A stretch of DNA of 64,000 nt from Bacteroidia bacterium (GCA_037045145.1 JBAOIA010000011.1:372001-436000); one strand, 5' to 3'. Counted from the stretch's first letter, positions 18,443 to 28,626 are shown. Numbers and translations: made by a program. Notes: a model not told the origin generated them from the sequence alone.

Positions 18443-19714
18443 TCATCCTAAAACATCCATCATTGCCTTAGCTTTAAGCATACATTCCTCATACTCGGCA
18501 TCGGGGTCAGACTGTATGGTTATTGCCCCACCTGTCTGCACTGAAACATAGTTGCGCTTTGCATTGTACAAAATAGTACGTATAATAACATTGAAATCAA
18601 AATCACCTGCCGGATCAATATATCCAACACTGCCGGAAAACAAGCCTCTGTTTGTTTTCTCATGTTCATCAATCAATGTCATGGCACTAATTTTTGGAGC
18701 ACCAGTCATACTTCCCATCGGGAATGCAGCTCGCATAATTTCTGAGAAGCTGATAGTGGGTGCAACTTCACAGCTTACTGTAGAAATCAATTGATGAACT
18801 GTTTTAAAAGTATATACACCAAGCAGCTCATTCACATCAACAGTGCCTGGCTGTGCGATTCGCGAAAGGTCGTTACGCACCAAATCTACTATCATCATAT
18901 TTTCTGCACGCTCTTTTTCGCTGTTCTGTAAATTGTCTTTCAGCCACTCATCTTCTTCACGTGATGAACTGCGTGGTGCTGTTCCCTTTATTGGTTGCGA
19001 ATAGATTTTATTCTCCCTCCTACACATAAACCGTTCAGGACTTGAGGAAATAATAAACTGGTTTTCCTTCTTATAAAAACACGACATGGGAGCACGTGTG
19101 TTTGCATTGAGTTTAATATAGGTTTCAAACGGATTAATGTTTGCCGAGTCATTATAAAACTCCTGACAAAAAGTTACCTCATAAATATTTCCTTGTTGCA
19201 GTTGTTCTTTTAGTTTCTCAACAGCTTGTTTATAATCATCATTGCTAAAACGAGGCGTTAAAGCTACGCTGGCAGATGCATTCATTTGTCTAAGCTCTAC
19301 ATCATCAGCTACAAATTGTTTTGTTGTCTGTTCAAGCTGATCTATCATGCGCAATTTTCCACCTTGAGAGACTAAAACAACTTGCGGTACAAAAAAATGC
19401 AAAACCGGAAAATTCAACCTATCTGTATGAGATGATTTCAGTTGTTCTATTTCATTTTTTAGCTCGTACGATATAAAACCAAACATCCACTTACCTTTAT
19501 TCTTTTGAATAAATGCTTCCAGCTTCTCTAATGATTCTGATGAAGCTTCAACAGAATCGAGAGCATTAATCCCGGCAAGAAAATCGTATTTCGTCAGGCC
19601 GCTATAGCTGCCTTCAGCAGCATTGTTGCTGTTTAAAAAGCAAAAATTGCGAAAACCATTTGATGACTTAAGCAGCTCTTCAAATTCTGCAGGTGAAAAT
19701 TTTGTGTCGCTCAT
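18443..19714 (-). CDS. pabB: Aminodeoxychorismate synthase component I
   Basis: PabB turns chorismate and ammonia into 4-amino-4-deoxychorismate for folate synthesis. The 423-residue protein is a chorismate-binding enzyme with SSSPERFM, PIKGTAPR (241-248), MTGAPK and the C-terminal GGAITIQSDPDAEYEE. The lysine K243 in PIKGT is the mark of PabB; anthranilate synthases have alanine in this place. It probably forms an operon with tilS. A partner glutaminase (PabA/TrpG) is not in the window. Confidence 0.9.
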   Translation of the reverse strand: MSDTKFSPAEFEELLKSSNGFRNFCFLNSNNAAEGSYSGLTKYDFLAGINALDSVEASSESLEKLEAFIQKNKGKWMFGFISYELKNEIEQLKSSHTDRLNFPVLHFFVPQVVLVSQGGKLRMIDQLEQTTKQFVADDVELRQMNASASVALTPRFSNDDYKQAVEKLKEQLQQGNIYEVTFCQEFYNDSANINPFETYIKLNANTRAPMSCFYKKENQFIISSSPERFMCRRENKIYSQPIKGTAPRSSSREEDEWLKDNLQNSEKERAENMMIVDLVRNDLSRIAQPGTVDVNELLGVYTFKTVHQLISTVSCEVAPTISFSEIMRAAFPMGSMTGAPKISAMTLIDEHEKTNRGLFSGSVGYIDPAGDFDFNVIIRTILYNAKRNYVSVQTGGAITIQSDPDAEYEECMLKAKAMMDVLG

Positions 19715-19828
19715 AAAGCAAAAAAAATCAAAAAAGATTTCTATTGCTCATGATTCAAAAAAAGTAGTGAACACGTTTTTAACAGGTACAATAAAACAGA
19801 TGGCTTTCTTTGTGTAATTCACGGTGTT

Positions 19829-20914
19829 TCAACCTCTGTCAACACCCATTTTACTTTCTGGAGCACCGGTAATTTTATTTCTTAACAGTGCAACATACGA
19901 CATGACCTTGGAGTTTATTAACAGAATAGCCACACAGAAACAAAAAATAAGAAATGTGATAAATCGCAGTTTACCTAACGGAAGTACTAATACAATAAAT
20001 AGAATGTTAAATGCAGCCAAGATAAAAGTGCCTCCACGATGTCCGAATTGCTGACGGCAAATCATATGATGTAAATGGCTTCTGTCTGCTTTAAATGGTG
20101 AAATACCATTTGACACCCTGATAAAAACAACTCTTGTTAAATCAAAAATCAGAATAAAAATAGTTGCTAAAGTTAATGAAGGACCAAAAGAAACTACCGG
20201 AGATGTAAACCAAAGATTAAAAAGTTTTAAAGTACAAATGGCGATTAGAAAACCAACAACCAGCGAGCCCGTGTCGCCCATAAATACTCTAGCCGGATTA
20301 AAATTAAAATAAAGAAAGGACACCAATGCCCCTATAACACTGACACATAAAACTGCATAAGCCTGTTGCCCGTGTATATGAAACAATACAGTAAAAATAC
20401 TGAATATAATAAGTCCGATTGTTGCTGCCAAACCATCTAAACCATCTATAAAATTATAGGCATTAACTAAAAACAAAATAATAAAAATGCTGATAGCGTA
20501 TTGTGCCAGAATAGGCAATTCATGTACCCCTGCAAAACCATTCAATGTTTGAATTCGCAATCCAGAATAGGTAACTATTAAGGCTGCCACAAGTTGAATA
20601 TTTAGTTTTACTCTTGCTTTTATATCAGTAAGGTCATCAAAAAATCCGGTTATAAATAAAATGAGCATTGCTGCTGTAATAGAATGAAAGTTTGTATCCT
20701 GATTGTTACTTCCAAATAAAAAAATCGAAATCATTATAGCTATAAAAATTCCTATACCGCCTAATGAAGGAATAATTGCTGTATGATGTTTGCGTGTATC
20801 CGGACGATCAAACAGGTTCCATTTTGAGCATAGCTGAATCCATGACGGAATAATTATTGATGCTACAATAAGAGCAGTAATAAATGGGAAAAACAGTTGA
20901 ATAATCTGATTCAT
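19829..20914 (-). CDS. Undecaprenyl-phosphate sugar-1-phosphate transferase (MraY/WecA family)
   Basis: The 361-residue integral membrane protein has about ten or eleven hydrophobic segments. Cytoplasmic loops carry the family motifs DRPDTRKHHTAIIPSLGG (near 37-54), NAYNFIDGLDGLA (near 150, with the catalytic Asp pair) and MGDTGSL (near 212). The HIH-type motif is SHLHHM. Such enzymes load GlcNAc-1-phosphate or a related sugar onto undecaprenyl phosphate to start surface polysaccharide chains. The pattern fits WecA more than MraY because no cell-division cluster is present. It ends the operon behind the T9SS-related genes. Confidence 0.9.
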   Translation of the reverse strand: MNQIIQLFFPFITALIVASIIIPSWIQLCSKWNLFDRPDTRKHHTAIIPSLGGIGIFIAIMISIFLFGSNNQDTNFHSITAAMLILFITGFFDDLTDIKARVKLNIQLVAALIVTYSGLRIQTLNGFAGVHELPILAQYAISIFIILFLVNAYNFIDGLDGLAATIGLIIFSIFTVLFHIHGQQAYAVLCVSVIGALVSFLYFNFNPARVFMGDTGSLVVGFLIAICTLKLFNLWFTSPVVSFGPSLTLATIFILIFDLTRVVFIRVSNGISPFKADRSHLHHMICRQQFGHRGGTFILAAFNILFIVLVLPLGKLRFITFLIFCFCVAILLINSKVMSYVALLRNKITGAPESKMGVDRG

Positions 20915-20923
20915 ACAGGTGGT

Positions 20924-22414
20924 TTATTTAATCAATAATATATCTGTTCGCGATAGCCTTTCTACCTGTGTGCCTTCTTCAGTCATTAATGCAGGCATTT
21001 TGTCTTTAACATCAACCGTTATTATTCTATCCGCATCAATTCCTTTGTCTATCATATAAGCTTTGACTGTTTCTGCTCTTTGCTTTCCAATACTGCTATT
21101 TTTATTCAATTCTGCTTCTGAAGCATTTCCAGAAACAATAATTCTTCTGTTCGAGTTTTTATACAGATAATCAATTGTTGCTTCTATTACATCAAAACGA
21201 TTGTTGATGTCATATTTCAGCGAATAATTCTGAAATACTACATAGCCAATAGTTTGATAATTGTATTCAGAAAGTTCTGTCTTCTCATTCATTTTACTCT
21301 CACCTTTCATTGACATTTCTGCAAGTGAAACCACTATTGGATTCTGCTCAATTATTGAAGGTGTGATAACCGGTGCAGGTGTCAGCACTTGTGGAGGAGT
21401 AGCTTTTTGTTCCGGTAACTTTTTCCTGTTAACGGGCTCTGGTTTTCTTTCTTCATTGCGTTTACCTTTTGCACGGCCTTGTGGTGTGTAAACAAGTGAA
21501 ATTTCGTAAGCCCCACTGCCGCCAGGTTTATATTTCGATGTATTAAAGTCATAGCTTGTACCCAGAAATACTTTATTAAACTGATAGCCTGCATAAGCAA
21601 CCATGGCATCATTATTTCTGTAAAGCAAACCTAATTTGACTAAGCTGTTATTGCTTAACGATAATTCAGAAATTATACCGGCACTCATTTCCTGAAAACC
21701 ATCCTGCTTCATAAAGTAAACAAGTGGTTTCATGTCTATTGTTTTTGAACATGTGATTGTAACACCTCCATGAAAATTCATTCTTATTGGGTTTACATTC
21801 TGCTCTTCAATAAATGATTCTTTTGGTTTGTTGATGTGAGAGAAAGAAGCACCTGCAAAAGGTTTTATCAGAATTTCTTTATTGCCCTGTGCATAATGAT
21901 AAGCAATGCCTGCATTAATATCAGGACGTGTAACTTTTGTGTTAGCAAATGTTTCACCATTCGATGCTGAAGGGTCGTAACCAATATCAGGTGTGTACTG
22001 ACTTTCAAATGTAAGTTTATTAGGGTCGAAAGATTTCTGAAGAATTCCAACCTGAAAACCTGAAGATAACTGATGTCTTTTTTGATAACCAAAATTTGCA
22101 TGGTAGCTGATACCACCCAGTACACTTAATCTGCTGAAGCCATCTTTACCTGCACTGTTTTTACTAACCATTAAACCAAAACCAACCTTATTAACAATTT
22201 TATCCAGAGCAATTGTTTGTGTCTTGTTACTTAATCCCGGAGCAAGCCACTGATTACGATAATCAACAGCAATGCGCATGTTCTGAATTCCATTACCTGC
22301 TAAAGCAGGATTATAAAATACTGGTACATTAAAATATTGTGATAAATGATGGTCTTGTGCGTTAACCATTCCCGACAACATGCACAGTGTAGCTATAGTG
22401 ATTATTTTTTTCAT
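20924..22414 (-). CDS. PorP/SprF-family outer membrane protein fused to an OmpA-like domain
   Basis: Residues 1-19 are a signal peptide. Residues 20-310 are a PorP/SprF beta-barrel (QDHHLSQYFNVPVFYNPALAG at the mature start, cut here for length). A proline-rich linker (about 318-350) follows. Residues 380-496 resemble an OmpA peptidoglycan-binding domain (RRIIVSGNASEAELN, GKQRAETVKAYMIDKGI), although the usual NxxLSxxRA residues are altered. SprF-type proteins help secrete and anchor partners with type B T9SS sorting domains. The gene lies 9 bp after such a partner. The fusion would tie the barrel to the cell wall. Confidence 0.85.
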   Translation of the reverse strand: MKKIITIATLCMLSGMVNAQDHHLSQYFNVPVFYNPALAGNGIQNMRIAVDYRNQWLAPGLSNKTQTIALDKIVNKVGFGLMVSKNSAGKDGFSRLSVLGGISYHANFGYQKRHQLSSGFQVGILQKSFDPNKLTFESQYTPDIGYDPSASNGETFANTKVTRPDINAGIAYHYAQGNKEILIKPFAGASFSHINKPKESFIEEQNVNPIRMNFHGGVTITCSKTIDMKPLVYFMKQDGFQEMSAGIISELSLSNNSLVKLGLLYRNNDAMVAYAGYQFNKVFLGTSYDFNTSKYKPGGSGAYEISLVYTPQGRAKGKRNEERKPEPVNRKKLPEQKATPPQVLTPAPVITPSIIEQNPIVVSLAEMSMKGESKMNEKTELSEYNYQTIGYVVFQNYSLKYDINNRFDVIEATIDYLYKNSNRRIIVSGNASEAELNKNSSIGKQRAETVKAYMIDKGIDADRIITVDVKDKMPALMTEEGTQVERLSRTDILLIK

Positions 22415-22423
22415 GTTTGCCGG

Positions 22424-24925
22424 CTATTTAATGATTGAAATATTTCCCTTCATCACTTTATCACTACCATCATTTAACTTAATTTTTACTACATAACTGT
22501 AAGTTCCATTAGGAGCAAGATTTCCTTTTACAGAGCCATCCCATCCTATAACTGCATTGTTTGTTCTGAAAATTAATTGTCCCCATTGATCAAGTATCAA
22601 CATTTCTGCTGAAACAAACCCTGAACCTTTTAGTCTGAAAATATCATTGATGCCATCGCTATTAGGAGTAAATGCAGAAGGTAAAAACAAGTCATGTGCA
22701 ACGGTAACTGAAATATTTTTTGTGAAACTATTCTCGCACCCAAACTCATCTTTTGCAGAAAGTGTTACACTGTAATCACCTTCTGATGAATAAACATGTT
22801 GCGGGTTTTCTTCGTTGGATATTGCATTGACCGAACCATCACCAAAATTCCAGGTATATGTATTATTCCCTGTTGGAGTATTGTTTTGAAATGATACAGC
22901 ATAACCACCATCTGCTTTCACAGCCTGGCTTTCTGTAAAATCTACATGCAAAATTGGATGTATGTATGCAAGTACAGGAAATCTTATAACACTTGTGCAG
23001 CCATTAGCATTAAGCTGAACATAAAAAGTTGTGCTCTCTGCAAGAGGTGCTGTAGCATAGCTGCTGCCTGTTGCAAGTGCTGTGCCTCCTGCTGCCTGAT
23101 CAAACCAGCTATAGGTTGTATTGCTTTGCTGAACTACAGATAATAAAACATTTTCACCGCTGCATGATGAATCGCTGCTTGCTTCTATAGATGCTGGCAT
23201 TGCCTTCAACGAAACATTAACCACTGGCGAAACAGAGGTACATCCAAAATTGCTTGTCACAGCTACTGTGTAATTTGCAGCTGTCTTTGCATAAATGCTT
23301 TGTGTTGTTTTTCCATTTGACCACAAGTATGACGTTCCTGTTGTGGCAGTTAATAGTACCGAATCACCGGGACAAATTACCTGTGCTGCAGATGGTGATA
23401 TAGATGCACTGAAAGATCCATTTAGGCTTACAGTAACGGAATTACTTTGATAACTACAACCTCCGGTATAAGTTATACTCACTGCGTAAGTGCCGGGCAG
23501 GGTTGCATTGATTGATGATGTTGTTGCACCGTTTGTCCACAGGTATGCTATTCCAGCCGAAGCTGTCAAAGTAGCACTGCCGCCAGAACAAATTGATATG
23601 GGCCCTGAAGGAGAAATTACAGGTGTACTTGCATCAACAATAGTAATACTCAATGCAGTTGTTGTTGCATAATTTCCCAATGGTCCTGTTGCTGTACAAG
23701 TGATAAGATGTGTACCTGATGCTAATGTTCCCAACGATAATATACCTGTTGTATTTGTAGCTAATACTGTATTTCCTTCTTTAAAAGTATAACTGTTTAG
23801 CCCTTGTGGAGATGCTGTAACAATAGAAGTTGAACTTGGGCAAAACACATTCACGTTATTTAATGTTGAAAGTGTTAGTGGATTGCTACTCTGATTCATG
23901 TTGATGAGCCGGATCAGTTCATTTCCTTCATCACCAATAAAATACTTGTCTGATGAATGATATGCCATAGACGATGGCGAATTAAATGATGCCTGAAGTA
24001 ACGGGCCATTTGCCGCACCTGCAGTTCCTGCAGTTCCTGCAAAGGTGGTTACTGTGCCATTGCTGATTTTACGAATACAGAAGTTATTTACATCACCTAC
24101 AAATATATCACCTGATGCATCTGCGCAAATGCCCAAAGGGTTATCAAATTTACTCACAGAAGCTGCACCATCAGCATATCCTGCTGTACTTCCTGCATAG
24201 GTACTTACTACACCTGCAGGCGTAATTTTTCTGATTTTATTATTCCAGGTATCTGTGACAAATATATTTCCCGACTGCCCAATTGCAATGCTGTGTGGAT
24301 GGTCGAACTTTGCATTGCTGCCTGCACCATTGGCATCACCACTCTGAAAAGCAGTTCCTGCAAAAGTGGTAACATTACCGTTACTTATTTTACGGATAAC
24401 ATGAGTCATAAACTCACTCACATAAATATTTCCGGAAGCATCTACAGCAATACCTGTAGGAAACCCAAACTGTGCACTACTTGCCGGTCCATCAGTAACA
24501 CCGGAAGTTCCGGCACCTGCAATGGTTGTAACAACTGCTGTTGGAGAAATTTTTCTTATTAAATAATTTTTTGTGTCTGCAACATAAAGGTTTCCTGTCT
24601 GATCAATTGCTATTCCCCAGGGTTCAAAAAATGATGCAGCGGTTCCTATTCCATCTGAACTCCCTGCAATACCCGATCCTGCAAATGTGGTCACCAAACC
24701 TGCCGGTGTAATTTTTCTGATAAGGTGATTGTTTCTGTCGGCAACAAATAAGTTTCCGGACTGATCGCAAACCATGCCATGTGGATTGTTGAACGTTGCA
24801 GAAGTACCTGAACCATTAGCAGCACCTGAAATACCACTCTGTCCAGCCAGTGTAACTACATTCTGAGCATTGGCTGTTAACATGCATAACATGACAACCC
24901 ATATTGCTATTCCGGCTCTTATCAT
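22424..24925 (-). CDS. Large secreted protein: NHL repeats, Ig-like and PKD domains, type B (CHU_C) C-terminus
   Basis: The 833-residue protein starts with a signal peptide (MIRAGIAIWVVMLCMLTANA). Six NHL repeats of about 56 residues follow (about 20-345), each with a core such as GNLFVADRNNHLIRKI, and should form a beta-propeller. Ig-like repeats with the motif SYLWSNGKTTQSI fill about 360-640. A PKD domain has TWNFGDGSVN near 700. The end (LPSAFTPNSDGINDIF...WDGSVKGNLAPNGTYSY) is the gliding-motility-associated type B sorting domain. It is probably displayed on the surface by T9SS, with the SprF-OmpA protein encoded directly downstream as its partner. Confidence 0.92.
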   Translation of the reverse strand: MIRAGIAIWVVMLCMLTANAQNVVTLAGQSGISGAANGSGTSATFNNPHGMVCDQSGNLFVADRNNHLIRKITPAGLVTTFAGSGIAGSSDGIGTAASFFEPWGIAIDQTGNLYVADTKNYLIRKISPTAVVTTIAGAGTSGVTDGPASSAQFGFPTGIAVDASGNIYVSEFMTHVIRKISNGNVTTFAGTAFQSGDANGAGSNAKFDHPHSIAIGQSGNIFVTDTWNNKIRKITPAGVVSTYAGSTAGYADGAASVSKFDNPLGICADASGDIFVGDVNNFCIRKISNGTVTTFAGTAGTAGAANGPLLQASFNSPSSMAYHSSDKYFIGDEGNELIRLINMNQSSNPLTLSTLNNVNVFCPSSTSIVTASPQGLNSYTFKEGNTVLATNTTGILSLGTLASGTHLITCTATGPLGNYATTTALSITIVDASTPVISPSGPISICSGGSATLTASAGIAYLWTNGATTSSINATLPGTYAVSITYTGGCSYQSNSVTVSLNGSFSASISPSAAQVICPGDSVLLTATTGTSYLWSNGKTTQSIYAKTAANYTVAVTSNFGCTSVSPVVNVSLKAMPASIEASSDSSCSGENVLLSVVQQSNTTYSWFDQAAGGTALATGSSYATAPLAESTTFYVQLNANGCTSVIRFPVLAYIHPILHVDFTESQAVKADGGYAVSFQNNTPTGNNTYTWNFGDGSVNAISNEENPQHVYSSEGDYSVTLSAKDEFGCENSFTKNISVTVAHDLFLPSAFTPNSDGINDIFRLKGSGFVSAEMLILDQWGQLIFRTNNAVIGWDGSVKGNLAPNGTYSYVVKIKLNDGSDKVMKGNISIIK

Positions 24926-25166
24926 TCGTTTTTCTTCAAAAGTGAACTCCCTTTTATACTTCTTAATCGTAGTAAGGTTACACCTTTGAAGTGTTACACA
25001 AGAAAATTACTATCCGTTGAAAATGTGATTGGTAGCTCTGAAACAATCATTTACAGAAAAGTTTGACTCACTGATTGAATAAGCTACTAAGTATTTAACG
25101 AGTATGAAATTAATTTTGAACTGTCTATATACAATATGATTGTATGCTTAGCCGGTTCATTTCGAA

Positions 25167-27143
25167 TTATCTCATAATTATCAACTTAGATTTTTGTAAA
25201 AAGCCACTCTTTGTCTTTATAAGGACAAAATATAACCCTTGTTGTAAATTGCTAACATCAATATTAAAGCGGTTGACTGAATTGATAATGGTTTTTGTAC
25301 TGACTTTACAACCTGTTGTATTTAATACTTCAACAATGAATTCACAATTTTTTGGAATGCCATTCATTTCAATACTGATATTATCTTGCGCAGGGTTTGG
25401 GTAAATACTTAATTTTTGTTCTGATGAAAGTTCGTAAACTGAAACTAACTGTTTTAAGTAAACAGGTTTAATTGCTTCAAGGCTATCGCCCAGATTATTC
25501 CTTATCACCAATCGCAAAAAATAATTTCCCGTTGTAAATCCATTGGTATTCCAACTACCAAGTAATCCATTGTTGTGAATTTCGTTAGTTACATTAGTAA
25601 CAATAGGTATCCAATTTGAAGTATTAGTACTCCAATACAAACTGTAATCATCAAAGTCCATCCATCCACCTAATGGTCCTTGATCAATCCATGCCGATCC
25701 ATTTATTGGAACCAGTGTGTTGACAATAGCTGTATCAGGAGATGAAATATTTTGCATCCATGCAACTGCTCCATCATACGGAACAGGATCTTGCCCTAAG
25801 GTGCTTTGAACACAAACCATCAAACTATTGCCTAATGCAGTTGGTGCCAGAAAAGGTTGCCAACCGTATGCAAGAATAAAAATTCCATTTTTCTCACTTC
25901 TTGCAGTAGTATAAATGGTTGTTCCCATAGCAAGAATACCGCTGCTGTCTGTTGCCCAAAAATATCCGCCACTGCCATCTAACAATAAATTGTTTGCATT
26001 CACCAAAGAATTTTGTTGTGTACCTACTTCGCCTAACTGACAACTATCTATGTCAACCTGAGATGAGTCAAAAACATAAAAACTCCATGTTTGTACATCA
26101 GTGTTTATCAAATGCAGATTTCTGTCTGATAATGGTGCTGTATAATTGTTATAATTTGAATTATTGAAAATACCGGAGACCGAAGCAACATCACCCCGTT
26201 CAAACCAACAACCAATTAAACGCAAGTTTGAATTTGATATAGTAATATCAGAGCCATTAACAGGCATTATAGCCCACATTACATTATGACAACTGTCTGC
26301 ACTAACCTGATATCCTATACCATTTACTCCCGGAGTGCTGTTGTTGCATACATAATTGTAAACCGTATCACCCGGAGGAAAAGAATAATTAACCACTGCG
26401 GTATCCGGAAAATGGTGCCAGAGGATTAAAGTATCTGCATTCTTAAATGTAGCCCGGCAATTCTCTGTTAAAATATATTCACCGGTCAGGTTGCAACCAT
26501 TAATGTCTATTCTGGCATTACCATATAAACCACAAGTGGTGAAATCATTTTGATGAATGTTGGTAAGTTCAATTATTGCCGAATCGGCTAAATATAAGTT
26601 ATGCGACATACCACTGTAATTAAACGAGGAGTTCATTATTTGAACAAAACCCTGCTGTGCTACAATTAAACTACGTTGATAAAAGTATTGCTGTGGAAAA
26701 GTAAATGCTGTTGAGTCTGCAAATAATTTTCCGTTGCCAAAAACATAAATTTCACCTGTATCAACAACCGTTGCCTGATTAAATATCAGAACACCGTTAT
26801 TAAAAACCATAATGGGACCCGTATGTGTAAAGTTCCCGGTAATTACTAAAGTATCATTTATCTGTGCACCTACAATGATGGTATCTGATGCCATGTATGC
26901 CTGTTCCGTATTACTATCAAGTACCTTTTTGAAAATTACTGATGCAGGTGATGAAACAAAACCGGATGCAGTGTGGTTTGCTTGCTTGTACTGATTGTTC
27001 CAGAGTGATGAAGCAATAAACTTATTTAATGCTTCATTAATTTTTTGCTGAGGGAAAAGCTTTGCCGGATTGCTCTGAGAAAGTAAATTCTGATTTACCA
27101 AAATCAAAAAAAATACTGTCATGGAAATTATGCGATTTACCAT
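25167..27143 (-). CDS. Secreted beta-helix-like protein with T9SS type A sorting domain
   Basis: The 658-residue protein has a signal peptide (MVNRIISMTVFFLILVNQ). The central part (about 85-400) has short repeated strand motifs (FNNGVLIFNQATV, FGNGKLFADSTAF, NARIDINGCNL), as expected for a right-handed parallel beta-helix. The C-terminal 75 residues (LSIYPNPAQDNISIEM...GLYFVLIKT) are a type A sorting domain. No catalytic motif is visible, so an adhesin or structural role is as likely as an enzyme. Confidence 0.85.
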   Translation of the reverse strand: MVNRIISMTVFFLILVNQNLLSQSNPAKLFPQQKINEALNKFIASSLWNNQYKQANHTASGFVSSPASVIFKKVLDSNTEQAYMASDTIIVGAQINDTLVITGNFTHTGPIMVFNNGVLIFNQATVVDTGEIYVFGNGKLFADSTAFTFPQQYFYQRSLIVAQQGFVQIMNSSFNYSGMSHNLYLADSAIIELTNIHQNDFTTCGLYGNARIDINGCNLTGEYILTENCRATFKNADTLILWHHFPDTAVVNYSFPPGDTVYNYVCNNSTPGVNGIGYQVSADSCHNVMWAIMPVNGSDITISNSNLRLIGCWFERGDVASVSGIFNNSNYNNYTAPLSDRNLHLINTDVQTWSFYVFDSSQVDIDSCQLGEVGTQQNSLVNANNLLLDGSGGYFWATDSSGILAMGTTIYTTARSEKNGIFILAYGWQPFLAPTALGNSLMVCVQSTLGQDPVPYDGAVAWMQNISSPDTAIVNTLVPINGSAWIDQGPLGGWMDFDDYSLYWSTNTSNWIPIVTNVTNEIHNNGLLGSWNTNGFTTGNYFLRLVIRNNLGDSLEAIKPVYLKQLVSVYELSSEQKLSIYPNPAQDNISIEMNGIPKNCEFIVEVLNTTGCKVSTKTIINSVNRFNIDVSNLQQGLYFVLIKTKSGFLQKSKLIIMR

Positions 27144-27273
27144 TGGCTGATGTTTAGAATCATCACAAATAGAGTCTTCAAAAATGCTATTTGAATGTTT
27201 GTGATATTTATAAACCGTAAATATAATAACAGTACTGATTGGGAATCAAGAAAACAAAAATTAAATTTAATAA

Positions 27274-28005
27274 CTAATGTGGCACCGGTTGCTCCTTTAC
27301 AATTTCCTGTTTAACCCAACTGTTCGTCTTTTCGTCCCACCACCATTTGTTATTCAGGTTTTGTGCTGATGACTCTTGCGGAAACTGAAATTCTGTTTTC
27401 CATTTTGGGATATTGTTTTCATCAAAAATTATTTCTGTTTCGTACCAATACATGCTTGCTCCGGGGTTAATGGTAGTTTTTGCCAGCGAACATGCACCAT
27501 TCTCATGAAATCTGACAAGATCGGTTGTTTGTGAATAACTCCTTCTGATATCACTTATAGAATATGTTTTATTTCCAAATGGATCAAAAAAAATCAATTC
27601 GCGTTTACCATCGTGCCAGGGCGTTATTTCTACTGACACTTTTTGTGGTGATGACTTATAATAATAAAACACAGACCCTAAAGCGTTTGACTCATTAATT
27701 TTTTGCCTGGTTACTTTCGGAGTAATTTTTTTTTCAGCTGTTATTTTTAATGTGTCTTGAGGCTTAACTTTTTGTGTAATGGGCAAGCGCTTTATTGCTG
27801 ATGGTTGATTTGCTTTTACAGAATCAACTTTGACAGTCTCACTTTTTTGAAGTGTTTCCTGAAATTCTTGCTTTACCAATTTTTTTTCTAAAGTCTTTAT
27901 GCTCTGTTGGAGCGAATCAATTTTTTGATTTAATTTTTCATCAGAATTGTTTACACATCCCGAATAAAAAATTATTAGCAATACATAAACTATACATTGT
28001 TTCAT
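27274..28005 (-). CDS. Lipoprotein with N-terminal coiled coil, unknown function
   Basis: The ATG at 28005 gives a lipoprotein signal peptide ending YSGC (lipobox cysteine near residue 17). The upstream in-frame ATG adds a poor leader and is rejected. Residues 25-50 (LNQKIDSLQQSIKTLEKKL) form a short coiled coil. A lysine/threonine-rich linker follows, then a globular domain (about 110-240) with EITPWHDGKRELIFFDPFG and WWWDEKTNSWVKQE. I do not recognise the domain. The product should sit in a periplasm-facing membrane leaflet. Confidence 0.7.
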   Translation of the reverse strand: MKQCIVYVLLIIFYSGCVNNSDEKLNQKIDSLQQSIKTLEKKLVKQEFQETLQKSETVKVDSVKANQPSAIKRLPITQKVKPQDTLKITAEKKITPKVTRQKINESNALGSVFYYYKSSPQKVSVEITPWHDGKRELIFFDPFGNKTYSISDIRRSYSQTTDLVRFHENGACSLAKTTINPGASMYWYETEIIFDENNIPKWKTEFQFPQESSAQNLNNKWWWDEKTNSWVKQEIVKEQPVPH

Positions 28006-28040
28006 AATAAGTAAAAGATGCAAAAATCATTTTTTTTCAT

Positions 28041-28068
28041 AAAAAACAAAAGCCGCATTGCTGCGGCT
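28041..28068 (-). terminator. Rho-independent terminator of ssb
   Basis: AGCCGCA (28051-28057) and TGCGGCT (28062-28068) form a 7-bp GC-rich stem with loop TTGC. On the minus strand it is followed by TTTTGTTTTTT. It lies 27 bp after the ssb stop codon. Confidence 0.8.
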
Positions 28069-28094
28069 CATGTTCTTTCAGAAGGTAAATTCTA

Positions 28095-28433
28095 TCAGTC
28101 TTTTTTGTCTAACATCAGAATTTCATTAATTACTACTTCGGTAATGTACTTCTTGTTACCTTCTTTGTCAGTGTAGCTTCTTGAAGTCAACTTACCCTCT
28201 ACAGCAACTTCCTTACCTTTGTCAAGATACTTTTCGGCAATTTCTGCTGTTTTACCCCATGCCACCAGATTGTGCCAGTTGGTTTCTGTCACCTTTTCGC
28301 CTTTAGCATTCACATAGGATTCGTTTGTAGCAAGATTTAAACGCGCTACTTTGTTACCATTGTCAAGATTTTTAACTTCTGGTGCTGCTCCTAGATTTCC
28401 GATGAGTCTTACGCTGTTTCTTAATGTGTTCAT
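28095..28433 (-). CDS. ssb: Single-stranded DNA-binding protein (short form)
   Basis: The OB-fold of SSB is clear: NSVRLIGNLGAAPEVK, NWHNLVAWGKTAEIAEKYL and KEVAVEGKLTSRSYTDKEG. At 112 residues the protein stops soon after the fold. It lacks the acidic tail (DDDIPF type) that recruits partner proteins in standard SSB. It is therefore probably a short paralogue, used for example in DNA uptake or repair, and the main ssb may be elsewhere. It is followed by its own terminator. Confidence 0.9.
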   Translation of the reverse strand: MNTLRNSVRLIGNLGAAPEVKNLDNGNKVARLNLATNESYVNAKGEKVTETNWHNLVAWGKTAEIAEKYLDKGKEVAVEGKLTSRSYTDKEGNKKYITEVVINEILMLDKKD

Positions 28434-28626
28434 TGTACTTTGTTTTTAATTGTTTATATTATTTATTTTGTTTGAATCGTCTGATGTTGTTTCCGATTGA
28501 CGATGCAAAAGTGCAGCAGCCCCGGAATATTAGTCGGATTATAAGCAGTTAGTTCCGAAAACAACCGAATGTAACCGTTTGTAATCGGATTTTTTTATCT
28601 TTGTATTCTTCAAATTATACTCTGAA

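Noticed and set aside
22424..24925. Regularly spaced DNA repeats that could be read as an array
   Set aside because: They are the coding repeats of the NHL propeller and Ig-like domains, about 56 residues apart, not CRISPR repeats.
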